The translations under genes were made by a program, and so were the position numbers. Below, one piece after another: positions 1-7,282 of a DNA stretch of 9,627 bases. The notes under the pieces are model-generated. The model was not told the DNA's origin. It saw nothing but the letters and a program-made list of their open reading frames with translations, and did not search any database. Each line of letters begins with the position of its first letter. Position 1 is the stretch's first letter. This stretch comes from Clostridia bacterium (GTDB lineage Bacteria > Bacillota > DSM-521 > Neomoorellales > Neomoorellaceae): the NCBI GenBank assembly GCA_030445875.1, contig JASUSX010000059.1, forward strand, positions 1-9,627, written 5' to 3'.

Positions 1-3
1 GCT

Positions 4-21
4 CCGTCTTTCGCCAGACGG
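4..21. other. Short hairpin at the window edge, function unknown
   Basis: A perfect 6-bp stem (CCGTCT, 6-nt loop, AGACGG) lies at the left edge, about 137 bases beyond the end of comEA. Read on the minus strand, the direction of all intact genes here, the loop is GGCGAA and the stem is preceded by a purine-rich stretch (about 22 to 78). No T-run follows within the window on either strand, so it is not a visible terminator. It could be the start of a structured leader for the next minus-strand gene, but it matches no riboswitch class that I can name. The rest of 1-157 contains no plausible coding sequence. Confidence 0.3.
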
Positions 22-157
22 TGAGGTCTTATTTCGTTACCTTGGCCTTTTCTTCCTTCTTGCTCAGGACCTATCCTACAGTAATTTTACACTAACTCCC
101 TGCGGTCCCGCGCCGCTCCCGCTTGTGCCGCCGCTTGCGGTTTCCCGCTTGCAACCG

Positions 158-850
158 TCAATACACTGTTACCCGATCCTTCAGGTCGGCGAATTTCTTC
201 TCTCCTATGCCGGCAACATTCTTCAGGTCTTCAATGGTACGGAAAACCCCCTTTTCCTGACGGTAATCCAGGATGCGCTGGGCCAGGGTGGGCCCGATGC
301 CCGGCAGGGTATCCAGTTCCGCCAGGGTGGCGGTATTAATATTCACCTTGCCACCAACCTGGGGCATCCCACCGCCGTCGCCAGCACTACCGGCGCCAAT
401 CCCACCCGTAGTTCCGGGAACGGGCTGGAGGCCACCGCCGCCTCCCGGCGCGGCCGTCTCCCCCTGGCGGGGGACAACCACCTGCTGGCCGTCGTTTAAG
501 GGCGCGGCCAGGTTCAGGGCATTGGGATTGGCCTCCGGTAGTAGTCCCGCCATTTTTACCGCCTCATTCACCCTGGCCCCGGCCGGGAGCTCATAGACAC
601 CGGGCCGCTCTACCGCCCCGGCGACGTGGACCTGGATGGTTTTCGTCCCGGCAACGGTGACCGCCTGCCCCTCGCCCGCTGGTTTGTCCCCAACCCCGCC
701 AGGCGTCACCTGCTCCCCTGCCACCACCCGGGGCAGGCTCGCCGCCTCCTGCCGCTCTCGCCAGCGCCCGTATTGGAGGCCGGCGCCAAAAAGGAGGGCC
801 GCTACCAGGCCGAGGGCCAGCCAGCGTACCCGGCCGTCCCATTCCCACAT
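158..850 (-). CDS. comEA: ComEA family membrane-anchored DNA-binding competence protein
   Basis: This encodes a competence DNA receptor that, in the family, sits on the outer face of the membrane, binds incoming double-stranded DNA and passes it to the ComEC channel. With the start chosen here it has 230 residues: one membrane segment (about 9-27), a SLBB-type domain (about 70-127, with IQVHVAGAVERPGVYEL), a Gly/Pro-rich linker (about 129-167), and a C-terminal helix-hairpin-helix domain (168-230) with the two hairpins LPGIGPTLA and VAGIGEKKF. The frame stays open upstream to an ATG at 931, but the ATG at 850 has a GAGGTGA ribosome binding site five bases upstream and places the membrane anchor at the extreme N-terminus, as the family expects. 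It lies downstream of a transporter gene and its terminator, so it probably has its own promoter. comEC and comEB are not in the window. Confidence 0.93.
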   Translation of the reverse strand: MWEWDGRVRWLALGLVAALLFGAGLQYGRWRERQEAASLPRVVAGEQVTPGGVGDKPAGEGQAVTVAGTKTIQVHVAGAVERPGVYELPAGARVNEAVKMAGLLPEANPNALNLAAPLNDGQQVVVPRQGETAAPGGGGGLQPVPGTTGGIGAGSAGDGGGMPQVGGKVNINTATLAELDTLPGIGPTLAQRILDYRQEKGVFRTIEDLKNVAGIGEKKFADLKDRVTVY

Positions 851-939
851 AATCCTCACCTCATCACCATGTTTTTCCTTTAGCCATAAAGATACGACCT
901 GCAGGGCCTTTATTCCTGCCCCCGGCGCCATATTTCACC

Positions 940-971
940 ACGGGAAGAAAAAACCGCCCTGGGCGGGCGGT
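940..971 (-). terminator. Rho-independent terminator of the ion transporter gene
   Basis: On the minus strand a 7-bp perfect GC-rich stem (ACCGCCC / GGGCGGT, 5-nt loop) is followed directly by TTTTTTCTTC. It lies about 65 bases after the transporter stop codon and before the comEA start, so it should separate these two transcripts. Confidence 0.85.
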
Positions 972-1036
972 CGATCCGGCCACAAAAATATTCAGGGGAG
1001 CTTTACCAACCGGTCAAGGCCTTAATAGTAGCCGGC

Positions 1037-2491
1037 TTAACGGAAGAAGATCAGGGTATCCAGGATAAAGAGGGGGATTAAAATGCCTATGGACCAGGCC
1101 ATAAAACCGAAGAAGCTGGGCATACGGATATTGTTCTCCTCGGCTATGGAACGCACCATAAAGTTGGGGGCATTGCCGATATATGTGTTGGCCCCCATAA
1201 AAACCGCCCCGCAGGATACAGCCATGAGCATTTCAGAAGCTACTATCCCCAGGGTAGTAGGCACGCCGGTAGCCGCCCCCAGGCTGGTAGCCGTAGTTAA
1301 AAACACCAGGTAGGTGGGGGCATTATCCAGGAAGCTGGAGAGGACGCCTGTAGCCCAGAAGAAATGGGCCGGCTGGGATAAACCCAATTCCGCACCCCGG
1401 GCGTGGAGGATGGCCAGGGCCGGAATCATGGTCATAAAGATCCCGGCAAAGAGGGTGGCGACCTCCTTGATGGGCGCCCAGGTAAAACGGTTATCTTTAC
1501 GGATAACCTGGGAGGTAGTTTTCCAGGACAGGAAGGCCGCCAGGAGGATGGCCAGGTCGCGGATTAGGTTGGTGTAGGGCAATACTATCGCTTCCTCACC
1601 GTGCCGGTAGAGGGTGATACCATAAAGGGCACCCGTCTGCTGGTCAGCAAAGGCCGGGTTCTTGGCCAGGATGCCACTGACAATGACCGCCCCGACAATG
1701 ATCACCAGGTAAATAAGATTCTGCAGCCCATCGACCCGCAAGGGATCCCGTCCTGCCTTCTGTTGGGGGACACTTTCTTTGCGATAGAAGTAACTATCCA
1801 GAAGATAGAGTAAAACCAGCAGAATTATTACATTAAACCCCATGGGGAAAATCAGCCTCATGGTCCAGAAGAAGGGTACGCCCCTTAAATAACCGAGGAA
1901 CAGGGGCGGGTCACCCACCGGAGTCAGGGCACCACCGATATTGGATATCAGGAAGATAAAAAAGATAACTATATGGACTTTGTAACGCCGCCACTCATTG
2001 GCCCGGATCACCGGCCGGATGAGGAGCATACTGGCCCCCGTAGTGCCAATCCAGCTCGCCAGGGCGGTCCCTATTAATAGTAACAGGGCGTTTACGGCTG
2101 GAGTGCCCCGCAGGGTCCCCCGGAGGATAATCCCCCCCGAGACTACAAACAAACCAAAAAGCAGGATGATAAAGGGTACATAGTCCAGTAAAATAACTTC
2201 CAGGGCTTGAAAAAAGGCGAGCCCGCTGCCAAAGGCCATTAAGAAGGGAATAAAGAAGACCAGGGCCCAGAAAGCGCTCACCTTCCACATGTTGTGTTCC
2301 CACCAGTGGCCGTTTATCAGCGGCCAGATGGCGATGGACAGCAACATGCCTACGAAGGGTAGAACGCTCCACAGGGGCAAAGCATGACCCAAATCATTAC
2401 CGCCCGCAGCCCAGGCTACCCCGCTTAAAGGTACCAGGGAGACGAAAACCAGCAGCACCAGAGCCAACAGCCGCTTCAATCCCATCACCAT
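1037..2491 (-). CDS. Putative ion transporter, CitMHS/NhaD-like (possible sodium:proton antiporter)
   Basis: This is a polytopic membrane protein of 484 residues with a hydrophobic N-terminal segment (about 5-29, ending VAWAAG, possibly cleaved) and about eleven further membrane segments. Family-type motifs are clear: TGASMLLIRP (151-160), NIGGALTPVGDPP (184-196), LDNAPTYL (389-396) and GANTYIGNAPNFM (433-445). Paired Asn/Gly/Pro-rich re-entrant motifs in two halves are typical of the ion transporter superfamily that includes CitMHS, ArsB and NhaD. Proteins of this type are usually named sodium:proton antiporter or putative citrate transporter; the real substrate cannot be read from the sequence. 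Two close starts exist, ATG at 2491 and ATG at 2485, behind AAAGGA; the second has the more usual spacing. It sits between leuS and comEA, is followed by its own terminator, and is not functionally related to either neighbour, which suggests an accessory insertion. Confidence 0.85.
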   Translation of the reverse strand: MVMGLKRLLALVLLVFVSLVPLSGVAWAAGGNDLGHALPLWSVLPFVGMLLSIAIWPLINGHWWEHNMWKVSAFWALVFFIPFLMAFGSGLAFFQALEVILLDYVPFIILLFGLFVVSGGIILRGTLRGTPAVNALLLLIGTALASWIGTTGASMLLIRPVIRANEWRRYKVHIVIFFIFLISNIGGALTPVGDPPLFLGYLRGVPFFWTMRLIFPMGFNVIILLVLLYLLDSYFYRKESVPQQKAGRDPLRVDGLQNLIYLVIIVGAVIVSGILAKNPAFADQQTGALYGITLYRHGEEAIVLPYTNLIRDLAILLAAFLSWKTTSQVIRKDNRFTWAPIKEVATLFAGIFMTMIPALAILHARGAELGLSQPAHFFWATGVLSSFLDNAPTYLVFLTTATSLGAATGVPTTLGIVASEMLMAVSCGAVFMGANTYIGNAPNFMVRSIAEENNIRMPSFFGFMAWSIGILIPLFILDTLIFFR

Positions 2492-2537
2492 CCATCCTTT
2501 CGACGTTACTCAACATGTATAGTATTCTACCCTATTT

Positions 2538-2557
2538 ACCCCTGGATTGCCAGGGGT
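2538..2557. repeat. Perfect 8-bp inverted repeat with 4-nt loop
   Basis: ACCCCTGG, loop ATTG, CCAGGGGT. It lies 47 bases upstream of the transporter start and overlaps the point where MreB homology begins on the plus strand. Neither strand has a T-run after it, so it is not a standard terminator. On the minus strand it is followed by an AT-rich stretch (about 2515-2537) where the transporter promoter could lie, though I see no good -35 box. It may be an operator, a 5'-UTR hairpin or a rearrangement scar. Confidence 0.6.
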
Positions 2558-2780
2558 CCTGGAGCGGACTCCGCCCCAGCTGGCGGCGGACCTGGTCCAG
2601 CAGGGCGTGACCTTAACCGGGGGCGGGGCTTTGTTGCACCACCTGGATTTCTTCCTGGCCGATCGCCTCCAGTTACCAGTAAAAGTCGCCGGCGATCCCC
2701 TGGCCGCTGTTGTCCGGGGTACGGCAGCCATCCTGCAGAAACTACCCCAGCCCCGGCGCCTGCAGGTGTTACGGGCCTAA
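2547..2780 (+). pseudogene. Remnant of an MreB-type actin gene (C-terminal part only)
   Basis: This is the only plus-strand coding signal that looks protein-like. From about 2556 it reads VLERTPPQLAADLV, then GVTLTGGGALLHHLD, then LPVKVAGDPLAAVVRGT, and ends at a stop at 2778-2780. These match in order the conserved C-terminal blocks of MreB/Mbl (VLERTPPELAADI, GIVLTGGGALL, MPVxVAEDPLxxVAxGTG). Intact MreB is about 330-345 residues; only about 75 are present, so the nucleotide-binding phosphate loops and most of the fold are missing. The frame is open a little further upstream (to a TAG at 2520-2522), but those residues do not resemble MreB, and there is no ribosome binding site before the TTG at 2547. 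It ends 12 bases from the leuS stop, tail to tail. No internal stop is seen, so decay may be fairly recent. I treat it as a non-functional fragment. Confidence 0.8.
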
Positions 2781-2792
2781 CGCCGGATAGCC

Positions 2793-5285
2793 TCAACTTG
2801 CCCGACGGGCGACCACATTGACCAGCTTATCCGGTACCACGATCACCTTGACCACCTGCTGGCCGGCCAGCATACTGGCCACCTTATCCCGTTTCAGGAC
2901 CAGGCTTTCTACCTCTTGATCCGGCAAGCCCGCCGGTACCTGCACCCGGTCCCGCACCTTGCCATTAATCTGGACTACCAGCGTGACTTCCCTGGCCACC
3001 AGGGCCTCCGGGTCATAAACCGGCCACCTTTCCAGGTGGACGCTCGCCCGTCCCCCCAGGCCCTGCCAGAGTTCCTCGGCAATATGGGGGGCAAAGGGGG
3101 CGAGGAGGGTTACCAGCTTCCTTAAAACCTCGCCCATAAGGGGGAGATTCTGCTCGTTCGCCGATATTCCGTCCTGGTAACGATAGCAGCCGTTGACCAG
3201 TTCCATAATGGCGCTAATGGCTGTGTTGAAGTTAAAACGCGTCTCAATATCTTCGGTAACCTTTTTAATAGTTACGTGCAGTAACCGCCAGAGCTCCTCA
3301 TCAGCGGGCTTCGTCGGGGCCATGGGGAGAGCGTCAGCCCGGCGGACATCGTCCGCGTAAGCGGCTACCAGGCGCCAGACCCGGTTCAGGAAACGGTAGC
3401 AGCCCTCCACCCCCTGGTCGCTCCATTCCAGGTCCCGCTCCGGCGGGGCGGCAAAGAGGATAAAGAGGCGGGCGGTATCGGCACCGTAACGGTCGATTAT
3501 CTCCTCGGGGCTGACAATATTCCCCTTGGATTTGGACATCTTGCTACCTTCCTTGAGGACCATACCCTGGGTCAGGAGGTTCTGGAAGGGTTCCTCCACC
3601 CCCACCAGGCCAAAGTCGTGCAGGGCCTTGGTGAAGAAGCGGGCGTACATGAGGTGCAGGATGGCGTGCTCGACCCCGCCGATATACTGGTCCACATTCA
3701 TCCAGTAGTCGACTTTATCCCGGGCAAAGGCTTGCTCCTGGCTGTGAGGGCTGGTGTAGCGCAGGAAGTACCAGGAGGAACAGACAAAGGTATCCATGGT
3801 GTCCGTTTCCCGCCGTGCCGGTCCGCCGCAGCGGGGGCAGGTGGTATGGACAAATTCCGGGCAATAGGTTAAAGGTGATTCCCCGGTGGGCCGGAACTCC
3901 ACCCCTTCCGGGAGAACAACCGGCAGGTCTTCTTCCGGTACCGGTACAATGCCGCAGTGGTCGCAGTAGATCATAGGGATAGGCGCGCCCCAATAACGCT
4001 GGCGGGAAATGAGCCAGTCCCGCAGGCGGTAATTGACCAGGGCTTTTCCTTTACCCATTCTCTCCAGATACTCGGTAACCTTGCTGATACCCTCCCGGTT
4101 AGGGGTGCCGTTAAAGGGGCCAGAGTTAACCATCAGGCCGTCTTCAACGTAAGCGGTCGGCATGGTGGCGCCATCCAGTTCCTGGCCGGCGGGCTGGATG
4201 ACCACTTTGACCGGCAGGTCGTATTTGCGGGCAAACTCAAAGTCACGCTGGTCGTGGGCTGGTACCCCCATGACCGCCCCGGTGCCATATTCCATGAGGA
4301 CGTAGTTGGCAATCCAGATGGGCACCCGTTCGTTATTAACCGGGTTAATGGCGTAGGCGCCGGTGAAAACGCCCTCCTTTTCCTTCTCCGTGGCCGTCCG
4401 GTCCAGGTTGCTTAAATAGCGGGCCGCCCGGACAAATTCAGCCACCGTTTTTTCATGGGGCGTCCCGGCCGCCAGCTTCTCCACCAGGGGGTGCTCGGGG
4501 GCCAGGACCATGTAGGTAACACCATAGAGGGTATCCGGCCGGGTGGTGAATACCGGTATCTCAGCGTCGCTGCCCTCCAGGCGAAAAACGACCCGGGCGC
4601 CGGTACTCCTGCCGATCCAGTTCTCCTGCATGATCTTTACCTTATCCGGCCAGCCGGGGAGCTTTTTGAGATCCGCCAGCAACCGGTCGGCATAGTCCGT
4701 GATGCGGAAGAACCACTGCTCCAGGTCTTTACGCATCACCGGCGTGTGGCAACGCTCGCAGGCGCCATCCACCACCTGTTCGTTGGCCAGCACCGTGGCA
4801 CAGGAGGGGCACCAGTTGACGGCAGCCTGCTTGCGATAGGCCAGGCCGTGCTTGTACATCTGGAGGAAGAGCCACTGGGTCCAGCGGTAGTAGTTGGGGT
4901 GGCAGGTAGCCACCTCCCGGTCCCAGTCGTAGCTGATGCCCATGGCGTGGAGCTGGCGACGCATGTTGGCGATGTTACTCCAGGTCCACTCCGCCGGTGG
5001 AATACCCCGGTGGATGGCGGCGTTTTCCGCTGGCAGGCCAAAGGCGTCCCAGCCCATGGGGTGAAGGACGTTATAGCCGCACATTCTCTTAAAACGGGCT
5101 ACTACATCGCCAATGGAATAGTTACGCACATGGCCCATGTGCAGGTTACCGGAGGGGTAAGGGAACATCTCCAGGCAATAAAACTTGGGCTTAGTGTCAT
5201 CTTCCGTTACCCGGTACAGGTCACTGGCCTCCCAGCGACGCTGCCATTTGGGTTCAATCTCCTTGAAATTATACCTTGCTTCCAT
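2793..5285 (-). CDS. leuS: Leucyl-tRNA synthetase
   Basis: LeuS charges tRNA-Leu with leucine in the cytoplasm (class I aminoacyl-tRNA synthetase). In the 831-residue frame beginning at the GTG at 5288, the HIGH-type motif is HMGH (50-53) and the KMSKS loop is at 583-587. The CP1 editing domain is present with TTRPDTLYG (248-256) and [15 protein letters not shown] (335-349, including the conserved editing Asp). Two Cys-pair zinc-type clusters are visible (C160/C163 with C177/C180; C442/C445 with C484/C487). The C-terminal anticodon-binding region ends normally, so the protein is full length. I choose the ATG at 5285 over the GTG at 5288 because GGAGTGA lies six bases before it. It follows rsfS by 23 bases and is probably co-transcribed with it; no T-box leader is visible in that gap. 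No clear terminator follows the stop. Confidence 0.97.
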   Translation of the reverse strand: MEARYNFKEIEPKWQRRWEASDLYRVTEDDTKPKFYCLEMFPYPSGNLHMGHVRNYSIGDVVARFKRMCGYNVLHPMGWDAFGLPAENAAIHRGIPPAEWTWSNIANMRRQLHAMGISYDWDREVATCHPNYYRWTQWLFLQMYKHGLAYRKQAAVNWCPSCATVLANEQVVDGACERCHTPVMRKDLEQWFFRITDYADRLLADLKKLPGWPDKVKIMQENWIGRSTGARVVFRLEGSDAEIPVFTTRPDTLYGVTYMVLAPEHPLVEKLAAGTPHEKTVAEFVRAARYLSNLDRTATEKEKEGVFTGAYAINPVNNERVPIWIANYVLMEYGTGAVMGVPAHDQRDFEFARKYDLPVKVVIQPAGQELDGATMPTAYVEDGLMVNSGPFNGTPNREGISKVTEYLERMGKGKALVNYRLRDWLISRQRYWGAPIPMIYCDHCGIVPVPEEDLPVVLPEGVEFRPTGESPLTYCPEFVHTTCPRCGGPARRETDTMDTFVCSSWYFLRYTSPHSQEQAFARDKVDYWMNVDQYIGGVEHAILHLMYARFFTKALHDFGLVGVEEPFQNLLTQGMVLKEGSKMSKSKGNIVSPEEIIDRYGADTARLFILFAAPPERDLEWSDQGVEGCYRFLNRVWRLVAAYADDVRRADALPMAPTKPADEELWRLLHVTIKKVTEDIETRFNFNTAISAIMELVNGCYRYQDGISANEQNLPLMGEVLRKLVTLLAPFAPHIAEELWQGLGGRASVHLERWPVYDPEALVAREVTLVVQINGKVRDRVQVPAGLPDQEVESLVLKRDKVASMLAGQQVVKVIVVPDKLVNVVARRAS

Positions 5286-5308
5286 CACCCGTCACTCCCT
5301 ACGCGACC

Positions 5309-5656
5309 CTATATAGCATCTAGCTTAATCATCCTGGCGTCCCGCCAGAGGCGCTCCAGGTCATAGAAACGACGTTCTTCTTCCTGGAAGATATGCACCA
5401 CTACTGCTCCATAGTCGAGCAAGATCCAGCGGGCGCTATCCCGTCCCTCACGGTGCAGGAGCCTTACCCCGGCTGTATCCAGGACCTCTTCTACCCGGGC
5501 GGCCAAGGCCTGTACGTGGGTGGCCGACGTACCGCTGGCAATAACAAAGTAATCAGCAATCAGGGTGACCCCCTGGAGATCCAGGATCACCGTTGCCAGC
5601 CCTTTTTTCTCCTGTAAGGCCCTGGCCACCAGTTCGGCCACCCGGGCTGCTTCCAT
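5309..5656 (-). CDS. rsfS: Ribosome silencing factor (RsfS/YbeB/Iojap family)
   Basis: RsfS binds ribosomal protein uL14 on the large subunit and blocks subunit joining when nutrients are low. The product is 115 residues, the usual family length, with the core block DYFVIASGTSATHVQALA (35-52), the strand ARWILLDYGAVVVHIF (75-90) and the C-terminal signature RRFYDLERLW (95-104). The start is the ATG at 5656, whose A is also the last base of the yqeK stop (TGATG), with GGAGG ten bases upstream inside yqeK. A TTG one codon earlier is possible but gives one extra residue only. The overlap implies translational coupling to yqeK. This yqeK-rsfS pair is widespread in Firmicutes. Confidence 0.95.
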   Translation of the reverse strand: MEAARVAELVARALQEKKGLATVILDLQGVTLIADYFVIASGTSATHVQALAARVEEVLDTAGVRLLHREGRDSARWILLDYGAVVVHIFQEEERRFYDLERLWRDARMIKLDAI

Positions 5657-6225
5657 CAATCCCCAACCTCCCTGGCCAGTAGAATATAGTTGCGCGCCTC
5701 CACCGTAGCCGGGTGGAGGGGCTGTTCTTTATCCAGGACATAAATAATGCTTGCTTCAAAGGCCTTCAACAAAGCCGCGTCCAGATCCCGCGCCGCCGCC
5801 TTGCGGACTGCCTGGAGACCTGCAAACTGGCGGCCGGGCTCGATAACATCGGCCAGGTAAATAATTTTATCCAGGGTTGTCATATTCGGTGCCCCTACCG
5901 TATGCCTGGCCACCGCCTGGAGGACGGCTTTATCGGTTATTCTCAGGTCCAGTTCCAGGAGCACAGCCCCCACCGGGCCATGGAGTAAGACGGGTAGCCG
6001 CCGTTCCAGGTCGCAGGTGATCAGGCCGTAAGCCCCGGCCAGCTCCAGGAGCTCCCCGGGCGGTAGATCGCGGGCGTAATCATGTAACAGGCCCGCCAGG
6101 CGGGCCTGTTCCGGGTCAACACCGTTTTTTGCTGCCAATCCTGCTGCTGTATCAGCTACACCCAGGCTGTGGCGGTAACGGCCGGCGGTTAGCCTGGCGG
6201 CCAGGATTTCCAGGTATTTTTTCAT
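5656..6225 (-). CDS. yqeK: HD-domain bis(5'-nucleosyl)-tetraphosphatase (symmetrical), YqeK family
   Basis: YqeK-type enzymes cleave diadenosine tetraphosphate (Ap4A) symmetrically into two ADP. The protein is 189 residues, normal for the family. The metal-binding HD pattern is in order: H19 (RYRHSLGVA), H48-D49 (GLLHDYARDL), H82 (LLHGPVGA), H108 (ARHTVG) and D126 in DKIIYLADVIEP. The start ATG at 6225 has GAGGT five bases before it. A terminator of the upstream RRM gene lies only about 20 bases before the start, so yqeK must rely on read-through or on a promoter inside that short gap. Its stop overlaps the rsfS start by one base. The product is likely cytoplasmic and needs no signal peptide. 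Confidence 0.94.
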   Translation of the reverse strand: MKKYLEILAARLTAGRYRHSLGVADTAAGLAAKNGVDPEQARLAGLLHDYARDLPPGELLELAGAYGLITCDLERRLPVLLHGPVGAVLLELDLRITDKAVLQAVARHTVGAPNMTTLDKIIYLADVIEPGRQFAGLQAVRKAAARDLDAALLKAFEASIIYVLDKEQPLHPATVEARNYILLAREVGD

Positions 6226-6246
6226 TTTCTACCTCATGCCCGGCAG

Positions 6247-6280
6247 CTAATAAAAACCCCCTATTTGTTAAATAGGAGGT
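6247..6280 (-). terminator. Rho-independent terminator of the RRM protein gene
   Basis: On the minus strand an 11-bp stem (ACCTCCTATTT / AAATAGGGGGT, with one G-U pair as RNA, 3-nt loop) is followed by TTTTATT. It starts about 20 bases after the RRM gene stop and lies between that gene and yqeK. Confidence 0.85.
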
Positions 6281-6300
6281 TAAAGTTAAGCCCCGAACCC

Positions 6301-6549
6301 TCAGGAACGAGCCCGGGCTTCGTTGACCGTTAAGACGCGGTTGCCGAGTTCGGCGCCATTCATGGCTGCGATCATACCTTCGGCATCGGCATCGTTAACT
6401 TCCACGAAACCGAAACCCCGGGACCGTCCCGTCTGGCGGTCGGTGATGATCCGCGCGCTTAACACTTCACCATGGGCGGCAAAAGCCCTGGCCAGTTCTT
6501 CTTCGGTGGTGGCCCAGGGAAGGTTGCCCACATACAGGGTACGCACCAA
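6301..6549 (-). CDS. Small RRM-domain RNA-binding protein
   Basis: The product is a single RNA recognition motif of 82 residues with RNP2 LYVGNL (5-10) and RNP1 RGFGFVEV (44-51), whose aromatic residues stack on RNA bases. Bacterial proteins of this kind are often cold- or stress-linked and can carry a glycine-rich tail; here there is none, and the protein stops after NEARARS. The start is TTG at 6549, six bases after GAGGTGA; it gives the family register M-x-x-TLYVGNL. A GTG one codon later is the alternative. It is inserted between nadD and yqeK, which are usually adjacent in relatives (known gene order), and is followed by its own terminator, so it probably forms a separate transcription unit. 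The RNA target is unknown. Confidence 0.92.
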   Translation of the reverse strand: MVRTLYVGNLPWATTEEELARAFAAHGEVLSARIITDRQTGRSRGFGFVEVNDADAEGMIAAMNGAELGNRVLTVNEARARS

Positions 6550-6580
6550 TTCTCTTCACCTCTTCTTTAATGTTAATAGT

Positions 6581-6609
6581 AGTATATAGTCCTAGCTCTT
6601 TTCGTATAC
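6581..6609 (-). promoter_or_regulatory. Possible promoter of the RRM protein gene
   Basis: The minus strand carries TATACT (6586-6581), a five-of-six match to the sigma-A -10 box, in an AT-rich gap 31 bases before the TTG start. The -35 position 17 bases upstream (GTATAC) is a poor match. The case rests mainly on the -10 box and on the gene having its own terminator. Confidence 0.3.
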
Positions 6610-7209
6610 GCCACTGCTCCGGGGCCGGTAAAGGCCCTGGTGGTGGATATAATCCTCTACTGCTTCCGGGAGCAGGTATTTAATGGGTTTTTTATTTTGT
6701 ACCCGCCAGCGGATATCAGTAGACGATATGGCCAGAGCCGGGACTTCGATGAGATGGATTCGGTGCCTACCCTCAACCGGTAACATGGGGCTGGTCTCCT
6801 GAAGCCGGTTCAACTGAAAACCAGGGCGCGTGGCGGCAATAAAATGGCACTCCTCAAGGAGCCTGCCGACATCCTTCCACGTCAAGATTTCCAAAATGGC
6901 GTCGGCACCGGTAATAAAGAAAAGCTGGACCTCAGGGCCGTAAAACTCGCGAAACTCCCTTACCGTATCCACGGTATAGGAATAACCCTGCCGGTCGATC
7001 TCACTCCGGGACACTTCAAAATAGGGGTTGCTGGCCGTAGCCAGGAGCGTCATCTGGTAGCGGTGTTCCGGGTGCGTGACCGGGTAGTCCTTTTTATGGG
7101 GAGGTCGCCCGGAAGGGACAAAGACCACCTTTTCCAGGGCAAATTCCCAGCGGGCCGCTTCAGCCGTGACCAGGTGGCCGAAATGGATGGGGTCAAAAGT
7201 CCCCCCCAT
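6592..7209 (-). CDS. nadD: Nicotinate mononucleotide adenylyltransferase
   Basis: NadD adenylates nicotinate mononucleotide to deamido-NAD, a late step of NAD synthesis in the cytoplasm. The product from the first ATG is 205 residues. Signature motifs are [11 protein letters not shown] (2-12, with the HxGH nucleotide-binding site), SYTVDTV (77-83), TGADA (100-104) and ISSTDIR (161-167). The 5' end is odd: the family normally begins with a few residues before MGGTFDP, forming the first beta strand, and here the frame upstream of the ATG does encode RRVGI, but no ATG, GTG, TTG or CTG occurs between that and the in-frame stop upstream. The ATG at 7209 also lacks a nearby ribosome binding site; a GGGAGGGAG lies about 32 bases further upstream. 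The gene follows proA by 73 bases. Confidence 0.93.
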   Translation of the reverse strand: MGGTFDPIHFGHLVTAEAARWEFALEKVVFVPSGRPPHKKDYPVTHPEHRYQMTLLATASNPYFEVSRSEIDRQGYSYTVDTVREFREFYGPEVQLFFITGADAILEILTWKDVGRLLEECHFIAATRPGFQLNRLQETSPMLPVEGRHRIHLIEVPALAISSTDIRWRVQNKKPIKYLLPEAVEDYIHHQGLYRPRSSGVYEKS

Positions 7210-7282
7210 TATACCGACCCGCCGACAGTGATTAAAAGTCGTCCTAGCTCCCTCCCGGTTCCCTATGCTGTTATTTTAACAA

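Noticed and set aside
125..1025. Several plus-strand open frames opposite comEA
   Set aside because: They are Pro/Gly/Arg-rich shadows of comEA codons and its linker, with no recognisable domain.
898..2766. Palindrome CCTGCAGG at 898-905 and 2759-2766
   Set aside because: It is a short eight-base palindrome in different contexts with no shared flanks; two copies are not unusual here.
5286..5308. Possible T-box or attenuator before leuS
   Set aside because: The gap to rsfS is only 23 bases, too short for a T-box leader, and holds only the ribosome binding site.
4455..5366. 303-codon open frame on the plus strand
   Set aside because: It lies antisense to the start of leuS and runs on over part of rsfS. 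It has no family motifs, and long antisense frames are expected in GC-rich coding DNA.
6589..7250. 10-bp direct repeat GTCCTAGCTC at 6589-6598 and 7241-7250, flanking nadD
   Set aside because: A shared 10-mer is expected many times by chance in a window this size, one copy contains the nadD stop codon, and flanking bases do not match.
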